20,868 nt of DNA from Rhodospirillaceae bacterium (GTDB taxonomy: Bacteria > Pseudomonadota > Alphaproteobacteria > UBA7985). A program made the translations under genes and the position numbers. The notes under the pieces are model-generated. The model worked only from the letters and a program-made list of their open reading frames with translations, was not told the DNA's origin and made no database searches. The DNA is taken from assembly GCA_002700865.1 (NCBI GenBank), contig PAFB01000030.1, positions 1-20,868 on the forward strand, in the 5' to 3' direction. The number at the start of each line of letters is the position of its first letter. Position 1 is the first letter of the stretch. This document shows, piece by piece, positions 15,631 through 20,868 of the stretch.

Positions 15631-16122
15631 ATGTTCGCTCTGATTAGCTCACTGCGCAGCCTGCTCCTGCTCGAACTTGTTCGGGGCATGGGCCTGACGC
15701 TTTGGTCGATGTTTACCGGCCGCCGTGTGACCGTGAACTACCCCTATGAGAAGGGCGTTCTCAGCCCCCGTTTCCGGGGGGAACACGCTCTGCGCCGTTA
15801 CGCGACGGGTGAAGAGCGTTGCATCGCCTGCAAGCTGTGTGAAGCCATTTGCCCGGCGCAGGCCATCACCATTGAGGCTGAACCGCGCGGAGACGGCTCC
15901 CGTCGCACGACGCGCTACGACATCGACATGACCAAGTGCATCTACTGTGGCTACTGTCAGGAAGCCTGCCCGGTCGATGCGATTGTGCAGGGGCCGAACT
16001 ACGAGTTCTCCACAGAAACACGGGCTGAGCTCTATTACGATAAAGACAAGCTGCTCGATAACGGCGACCGGTGGGAACACCTGATCGCCGCCAATATCGC
16101 CCAAGACGCCGCGTACCGCTAA
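15631..16122 (+). CDS. nuoI: NADH-quinone oxidoreductase subunit I
   Basis: The 163-residue 8Fe ferredoxin-like subunit that carries the last two 4Fe-4S clusters before N2. The first motif is Cys64, Cys67, Cys70 and Cys74 (CIACKLCEAICP); the second is Cys103, Cys106, Cys109 and Cys113 (CIYCGYCQEACP). An amphipathic N-terminal part (to about residue 30) lies against the membrane arm. Length and sequence match alphaproteobacterial NuoI. AAAAGG precedes the ATG by ten bases. The stop TAA lies between CCGC and GCGG, which could form a small hairpin. Confidence 0.97.
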   Translation: MFALISSLRSLLLLELVRGMGLTLWSMFTGRRVTVNYPYEKGVLSPRFRGEHALRRYATGEERCIACKLCEAICPAQAITIEAEPRGDGSRRTTRYDIDMTKCIYCGYCQEACPVDAIVQGPNYEFSTETRAELYYDKDKLLDNGDRWEHLIAANIAQDAAYR

Positions 16123-16159
16123 GCGGGTTTCCGCGGCCAGTTAGGAAAGACGACAAGAC

Positions 16160-16777
16160 ATGGCAGAGATCATCACAGGCTTGACCTTCTACCTGTTCGC
16201 CGCAGTGACCATTGCATCGGCGGTGATGGTTGTCGGATCTCGCAACGCGGTTCATTCCGTGCTGTTCCTAATCCTCGCGTTTTTCACCTGCTCGGCGCTG
16301 TTTGTGCTGCGTGGGGCCGAGTTTGTGGCGATGATTTTGGTGATTGTCTATGTCGGCGCCGTGGCTGTGCTGTTCCTGTTCGTGGTGATGATGCTGCACG
16401 TCGGTGAAAACCGGCTGTTTCAGGGCGTGAAGCGCTTTGGTTTGGTTGGTGTGCTGGTGGGTCTGGCCGTTGCGGCGGAGCTGATCATCGTGATCACAAC
16501 CCGCGCTTTCCGCCAGGACGCGCCCGCTGCGGCAACCGACCCGGCGATGGCTGACTTGAATGTCACCGAGGCGCTGGGGCGGATCCTTTACACCGATTAT
16601 TTCCTGCTCTTCCAGATGTCCGGCCTGGTCCTGCTGGTCGCTATGATCGGCGCCATTACCCTGACGCTGCGCCAGCGCGACGGGGTGAAGAAGCAATCCA
16701 TTCCTCAGCAGATCGAACGCAAGCGCGACGAGGCCGTCGCTCTGCGCAAGGTTGAGTCCGGCAAGGGCATCGGCTGA
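16160..16777 (+). CDS. nuoJ: NADH-quinone oxidoreductase subunit J
   Basis: A 205-residue membrane subunit of complex I with five hydrophobic segments. The conserved third segment region is visible as MILVIVYVGAVAVLFLFVVM (around residues 57-76), including the pi-bulge helix that links quinone chemistry to the pump modules. The C-terminus after about residue 172 is charged and cytoplasmic. AGGAAAG lies about eleven bases before the ATG. The gap to nuoI is 37 bases. Confidence 0.96.
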   Translation: MAEIITGLTFYLFAAVTIASAVMVVGSRNAVHSVLFLILAFFTCSALFVLRGAEFVAMILVIVYVGAVAVLFLFVVMMLHVGENRLFQGVKRFGLVGVLVGLAVAAELIIVITTRAFRQDAPAAATDPAMADLNVTEALGRILYTDYFLLFQMSGLVLLVAMIGAITLTLRQRDGVKKQSIPQQIERKRDEAVALRKVESGKGIG

Positions 16778-16826
16778 CCCCGTACGACTGGTGAAGACAT
16801 CGAATTAACGTAACGACCCTTTGAAA

Positions 16827-16856
16827 GGCGCGTCTGCAAGGTTCTCAGCCCGCGCC
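16827..16856. repeat. Hairpin in the nuoJ-nuoK gap
   Basis: GGCGCG and CGCGCC form a 6-bp all-GC stem around an 18-base loop, ending 20 bases before the nuoK ATG. The 99-base nuoJ-nuoK gap is the longest within this nuo run and holds no gene. There is no T tract, so it is not a simple terminator; an effect on mRNA stability or nuoK translation is possible. Confidence 0.35.
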
Positions 16857-16876
16857 ACGGAGATAAGACGAAAACC

Positions 16877-17185
16877 ATGGCCATCACGCTCGAACATTAT
16901 TTGGTTGTCGGGGCGCTTTTGCTCACGATCGGCCTGTTCGGCATTCTGCTCAACCGGCGGAACGTCATCATCATCCTTATGTCCGTTGAGCTTATGCTTT
17001 TGTCGGTCAACGTGAACCTGATCGCGTTCTCGACTGAGTTGGGCGATTTGACGGGGCAGATATTTGCGCTGCTGATCCTGACTGTTGCCGCAGCAGAGGC
17101 TGCGATTGGTCTGGCGATCCTCGTGGTGTTCTTCCGTAACCGCGGGAACATCGAAATCGAAGACATCAACTCGATGAAGGGCTAG
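16877..17185 (+). CDS. nuoK: NADH-quinone oxidoreductase subunit K
   Basis: A 102-residue, three-helix membrane subunit, the standard NuoK length. The two buried acids needed for proton transfer are present: Glu38 in LMSVELMLLSVN and Glu74 in AAAEAAIGLAI, matching the two membrane Glu of the E. coli protein. A GGAGA about 12 bases before the ATG is the likely ribosome binding site. It ends nine bases before nuoL. Confidence 0.97.
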   Translation: MAITLEHYLVVGALLLTIGLFGILLNRRNVIIILMSVELMLLSVNVNLIAFSTELGDLTGQIFALLILTVAAAEAAIGLAILVVFFRNRGNIEIEDINSMKG

Positions 17186-17194
17186 AGCAGCACC

Positions 17195-19261
17195 ATGTTT
17201 GATTTCCTCATCGAAAAAGCCATCGTCTTCCTGCCGCTGATTGCGGCCATCATCACGGGTTTTGCTGACAAACGTCTGGGCGACCGCAATGCACAGTTGC
17301 TGACCTCTGGCGCGATGGTGCTGGCGGCGCTGCTCTCGGTCTGGCTGTTTATTCAGGTTGGTCTGAACCACAAGGACGCTTACGTCGTTCCGCTGTTTAC
17401 GTGGTTTGCCTCTGGCGATTTTGCGGCCAGTTGGGCCTTGCGCATCGATACGCTGACGGCGGTTATGTTGGTGGTGGTGACGGTGGTTTCGTCCATCGTG
17501 CACATCTACTCCGCCGGTTACATGTCCGAAGACAAGTCGATCCCGCGTTTTCAGGCCTATTTGAGCCTGTTCACCTTTGCGATGCTGATGTTGGTGACTG
17601 CCGACAACCTGATCCAGCTGTTCTTTGGCTGGGAAGGGGTGGGGCTGAGTTCTTACCTGCTGATTGGTTTCTGGTACCACAAGCCCTCAGCCAACGCCGC
17701 CGCGATGAAGGCATTTATTGTGAACCGTGTGGGCGATTTTGGCTTTGCTCTTGGGATTTTTGGTGCCTTCCTGTTGACCGGCTCCGTCGCGTTCTCCGGC
17801 GAGACCGGGGTGCTGGAAGTGGCCCGTCACGTTGATGCAGACAACCCGCTGCCCGGTATCTTCGGCCTTTCGTTCGACACCTCGATCATCCTTGTCACGG
17901 CCCTGTTGTTCATGGGCGCCATGGGCAAGTCGGCGCAGTTCCTGTTGCACACCTGGCTGCCAGACGCGATGGAAGGCCCCACGCCGGTCTCTGCGCTGAT
18001 CCACGCAGCGACGATGGTGACCGCAGGCGTGTTCATGGTCGCTCGCCTGTCACCGCTGTTCGAGCTTGCGCCGCTGGTCCTGGACTTTGTCACCGTAATC
18101 GGCGCGCTGACGGCGATTTTCGCAGCGACCGTTGGGCTGACGCAGTTCGACATCAAGCGCGTGATTGCCTACTCGACCTGTTCACAGCTCGGTTACATGT
18201 TCTTTGCCGCTGGTGTGGGCGCCTATGACGCGGCTGTTTTCCATCTGATGACGCACGCTTTCTTCAAGGCGCTGCTGTTCTTGGGCGCAGGCTCGGTCAT
18301 CCACGCCATGCACCACGAACAGGATATGCGCAAGATGGGCGGGATCTGGCGCAAGGTGCCTGTGACCTATGCTTACATGTGGATCGGCTCGCTGGCGCTG
18401 GCTGGGATCGGCATACCGTTCCTCTTTGGTCCAGCTGGTTTCGGTTTTGCGGGTTTCTACTCCAAGGACGCAATCCTCGAAGCCGCGCATGCCGCGCATA
18501 CACTGACCGGCAACTTTGCCTTCTGGGCAGGGATCACAGCGGCCTTTCTCACGGCGTTCTACTCAGGCCGTTTGCTGTTCCTGACCTTCCACGGTGAAAC
18601 CCGCGCGGACAAGCACACCTTTGATCACGCCCACGAAAGCCCACTGGTCATGATTGGCCCGCTGGTGATTTTGGCGATTGGGGCTGTGGTGGCTGGCGGG
18701 GTTGCCTATCCATGGTTTATGGAAGGCGGGCATCACGGCTACGGCGACGCGGGCAAGCATGCCAAGGAAGCCGCCCACGGGGCGACCTTCTGGGCTGGTT
18801 CGATTGTTAAGGACCACGACCTGATCGACAAGATGCACGCCTCTGCCGCGTGGGTGAAAATCCTGCCGCTGGTGATGGCCGTGTCGGGTCTGGGGCTGAG
18901 CGCGATTTTCTATCTGTTGATGCCAAACGTGCCCAAGCAGATCGCCAAGACCTTCGCACCGGTCGATATCTTCTTCCGCCGCAAGTGGTTCTTTGACGAG
19001 ATCTACGATTTTCTGTTCGTCCGCCCGATCCAAAGCTTTGGACGCTTCCTTTGGAAGGTTGGCGACGGCGGCATTATTGACCGGTTTGGCCCCAACGGTG
19101 TGGCCAACGCCAGCCAGCTGTTTGCACGTTTCTTCAGCTCCATGCAGACCGGCTATATTTACCATTACGGCTTCGTCATGGTGGCGGGTCTGGTTGCAAT
19201 CATCACCTTGTTCCTGTTCGGAAGCGGCTTTGCTGGCCAGCTTCTCTCAGGCGGCAACTAA
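17195..19261 (+). CDS. nuoL: NADH-quinone oxidoreductase subunit L
   Basis: A 688-residue antiporter-like pump subunit at the far end of the complex I membrane arm. The proton-path acid lies in FFGWEGVGLSSYLLIGFW (Glu147), and the channel Lys/His region in HTWLPDAMEGPTPVSALIHA and ATMVTAGVFM. FDIKRVIAYSTCSQLGYM and LMTHAFFKALLFLGAG follow as in all NuoL. A His- and Gly-rich loop at about residues 509-530 precedes the last part, which includes the long lateral helix region. Length fits alphaproteobacterial NuoL, which is longer than the E. coli protein. The gene starts nine bases after nuoK. Confidence 0.97.
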   Translation: MFDFLIEKAIVFLPLIAAIITGFADKRLGDRNAQLLTSGAMVLAALLSVWLFIQVGLNHKDAYVVPLFTWFASGDFAASWALRIDTLTAVMLVVVTVVSSIVHIYSAGYMSEDKSIPRFQAYLSLFTFAMLMLVTADNLIQLFFGWEGVGLSSYLLIGFWYHKPSANAAAMKAFIVNRVGDFGFALGIFGAFLLTGSVAFSGETGVLEVARHVDADNPLPGIFGLSFDTSIILVTALLFMGAMGKSAQFLLHTWLPDAMEGPTPVSALIHAATMVTAGVFMVARLSPLFELAPLVLDFVTVIGALTAIFAATVGLTQFDIKRVIAYSTCSQLGYMFFAAGVGAYDAAVFHLMTHAFFKALLFLGAGSVIHAMHHEQDMRKMGGIWRKVPVTYAYMWIGSLALAGIGIPFLFGPAGFGFAGFYSKDAILEAAHAAHTLTGNFAFWAGITAAFLTAFYSGRLLFLTFHGETRADKHTFDHAHESPLVMIGPLVILAIGAVVAGGVAYPWFMEGGHHGYGDAGKHAKEAAHGATFWAGSIVKDHDLIDKMHASAAWVKILPLVMAVSGLGLSAIFYLLMPNVPKQIAKTFAPVDIFFRRKWFFDEIYDFLFVRPIQSFGRFLWKVGDGGIIDRFGPNGVANASQLFARFFSSMQTGYIYHYGFVMVAGLVAIITLFLFGSGFAGQLLSGGN

Positions 19262-19287
19262 GCGGGAAAGACTAGGACACCACCATC

Positions 19288-20802
19288 ATGGATAACCTGC
19301 CGTTTCTTTCCATTCTCATCGCTCTGCCGCTCATTGGCGCTTTGGCCATTCTGGTCTTGGCGCGCGGGGACGAAGAAACCGTTGCCCGCAACGCCAAGCA
19401 AGTCGCACTGGCCAACTCAACCATCGTGTTCGTGGTATCGCTGCTGCTGTGGATCGGTTTTGACCGTGTTAATCCGGGCTTTCAGTACGTCGAAGAATAC
19501 ACGTGGATAGGCCAGTACAACATCGCTTACCGCGTTGGTGTTGATGGCATTTCGGTCCTGTTTGTCCTGCTTTCAACGCTGTTGACGCCGCTTTGTATCC
19601 TTTCGGCATGGGATGCGGTGAAGACCCGCGTGAAGGAATACATGGTCGCATTCCTGGTGCTGGAAGCCCTGATGATCGGGACCTTTGTGGCGCTGGATCT
19701 GGTGCTGTTCTACGTATTCTTCGAAGCCGTGCTGATCCCGATGTTCCTGATCATTGGCGTTTGGGGCGGCGCGCGTCGTGTGTACTCGGCGTTCAAGTTC
19801 TTCCTGTACACGCTGCTCGGTTCTGTCCTGATGCTGGTTGCGATCATGACGCTGATCTTTACCCAAGGTACAGCCGACATGATCCAGTTGGTCAAAGGTG
19901 ATTTGGGGCTGGCGCAGAACATTCAGATTTGGCTGTGGCTGGCCTTCTTCGCCTCGTTTGCTGTGAAAATGCCCATGTGGCCTGTCCATACGTGGCTGCC
20001 AGACGCGCACGTCGAGGCCCCCACGGCGGGTTCGGTGATTCTGGCCGGTGTGCTGCTGAAGATGGGGGGCTATGGCTTCCTGCGTTTCTCGCTGCCGATG
20101 CTGCCTGAAGCCTCTGAGGCCATGGCGCTGTTTGTGCAGATCCTGTCCATCATTGCCATCGTCTACACGTCGATTGTTGCCTTGGCGCAGGAAGACATGA
20201 AAAAGCTCATCGCCTACTCATCGGTCGCGCACATGGGTTACGTCACGCTGGGCATTTTCTCACTCAATGACTTGGGCGTGAATGGCGCGATTTTCCAGAT
20301 GCTCAGCCACGGGGTCATCTCCGCTGCGCTTTTCCTGATCGTGGGAGTGGTATACGACCGTCTGCACACGCGCATGATCTCCCGCTACGGCGGTATCGTT
20401 GAGACCATGCCGCGCTATGCAATCATTTTCATGCTGTTCATGATGGCCTCAGTCGGCTTGCCCGGCACGGCGGGTTTTGTGGGTGAGTTCATGACACTCT
20501 TCGGCGCGTTCCAGTCCAACATGTGGATCGGCATTCTGGCTGCCTCCGGGATAGTACTGGGCGCAACCTACATGCTGGTGCTGTACCGCCGGGTTGTCTT
20601 CGGTAAGCTGGAAAAGGATGATCTCAAGGCCATGCTGGACATGACCCCCCGCGAGATTTTCATTTTTGCACCGCTGGTCATTCTGGTGCTTTGGATGGGC
20701 GTCTGGCCGATGCCGTTCCTCGACATGATGTCAGCGTCAGTAGACGCATTGCTTGTTCCTTTCGTTGAAGCCGACGCTGCTGGCGTCGCGGCTTCAAACT
20801 GA
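19288..20802 (+). CDS. nuoM: NADH-quinone oxidoreductase subunit M
   Basis: A 504-residue antiporter-like proton pump of complex I. The key Glu is in FYVFFEAVLIPMFLIIGVWG (Glu146), the central Lys in SFAVKMPMWPVHTWLPDAHV, followed by EAPTAGSVILAGVLLKMGGY and QEDMKKLIAYSSVAHMGYV. All the charged membrane residues expected for function are seen. The gap to nuoL is 26 bases and to nuoN 22 bases, consistent with one operon. Confidence 0.97.
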   Translation: MDNLPFLSILIALPLIGALAILVLARGDEETVARNAKQVALANSTIVFVVSLLLWIGFDRVNPGFQYVEEYTWIGQYNIAYRVGVDGISVLFVLLSTLLTPLCILSAWDAVKTRVKEYMVAFLVLEALMIGTFVALDLVLFYVFFEAVLIPMFLIIGVWGGARRVYSAFKFFLYTLLGSVLMLVAIMTLIFTQGTADMIQLVKGDLGLAQNIQIWLWLAFFASFAVKMPMWPVHTWLPDAHVEAPTAGSVILAGVLLKMGGYGFLRFSLPMLPEASEAMALFVQILSIIAIVYTSIVALAQEDMKKLIAYSSVAHMGYVTLGIFSLNDLGVNGAIFQMLSHGVISAALFLIVGVVYDRLHTRMISRYGGIVETMPRYAIIFMLFMMASVGLPGTAGFVGEFMTLFGAFQSNMWIGILAASGIVLGATYMLVLYRRVVFGKLEKDDLKAMLDMTPREIFIFAPLVILVLWMGVWPMPFLDMMSASVDALLVPFVEADAAGVAASN

Positions 20803-20824
20803 ACCGCTGATAGGGGTTTGATCG

Positions 20825-20868
20825 ATGAATTCGGATTTCTCTGATATCGCGGTAATCCTGCCCGAGCT
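20825..20868 (+). CDS. nuoN: NADH-quinone oxidoreductase subunit N (5' end only)
   Basis: Fourteen complete codons and part of a fifteenth, starting at the ATG at 20825 (MNSDFSDIAVILPE). The ILPE segment after a short acidic N-terminus is characteristic of the start of NuoN. AGGGG lies eight bases upstream. Position directly after nuoM matches the usual M-N order. The gene continues beyond the window. Confidence 0.88.
   Translation, partial: MNSDFSDIAVILPE

Noticed and set aside
16116..16126. CCGC-TAA-GCGG around the nuoI stop codon
   Set aside because: The stem is only four base pairs; likely chance.
16805..17680. Long minus-strand open frame (291 codons) opposite nuoK and nuoL
   Set aside because: It lies wholly antisense to two certain complex I genes and its translation is rich in His, Gln and Arg, as expected for the complement of hydrophobic membrane-protein codons.

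Overview
The window is a chromosomal segment of a Gram-negative bacterium, most likely an alphaproteobacterium. The complex I subunits support this: NuoG is 692 residues with the C-terminal tail typical of the mitochondrial/alphaproteobacterial 75-kDa subunit, and NuoI is short, with two clean 4Fe-4S motifs. GC content looks moderate (mid-50s by eye). No order or species can be named safely. No rRNA, tRNA, CRISPR array, insertion sequence or phage gene was seen.

Left third (about 200-5611, all minus strand): a complete branched-chain-amino-acid-type (HAAT family) ABC importer, transcribed livK (binding protein), livH and livM (permeases), livG and livF (ATPases). livH to livF are packed with gaps of 1-2 bases or a one-base overlap. 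livK is set apart by two tandem hairpins and a strong intrinsic terminator with a T7 tract, an arrangement expected to give more binding protein than membrane subunits. The operon ends with a hairpin plus an intrinsic terminator after livF. The two ATPases are unequal: LivF has Arg in place of the Walker A Lys.

Middle (about 5780-8661): small, poorly characterised genes. On the minus strand are a putative lipoprotein, whose reading frame continues for 33 coding-like codons beyond its TAA, and an orphan protein resembling CesT-type secretion chaperones. Divergent from these is a membrane-anchored protein of the ClpP/crotonase-like type, whose stop codon shares a CTAG with the stop of a convergent EamA-family exporter.

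Next (8792-12362, plus strand): an 825-residue dimethylglycine/sarcosine dehydrogenase-like flavoenzyme with a fused GcvT-type folate-binding half, tandem terminators, then a MipA/OmpV-like outer membrane protein that starts at TTG.

Right third (12517 to the end, plus strand): nuoG-H-I-J-K-L-M and the first 14 codons of nuoN, encoding the distal electron-transfer subunit and the proton-pumping membrane arm of complex I. nuoA-F are not upstream; a MipA-like gene and the flavoenzyme occupy that place, so the nuo operon is split or rearranged here.

Functionally, the window joins uptake of an amino-acid-like solute, a probable one-carbon demethylation step for methylated glycines, and respiratory NADH oxidation. 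The link between the importer and the flavoenzyme is an inference from proximity only. No clearly novel multi-gene system is evident. The most checkable oddities are the in-frame sequence after the lipoprotein stop, the one-sided degenerate ATPase pair, the orphan chaperone-like gene, and the separation of nuoG from nuoF.
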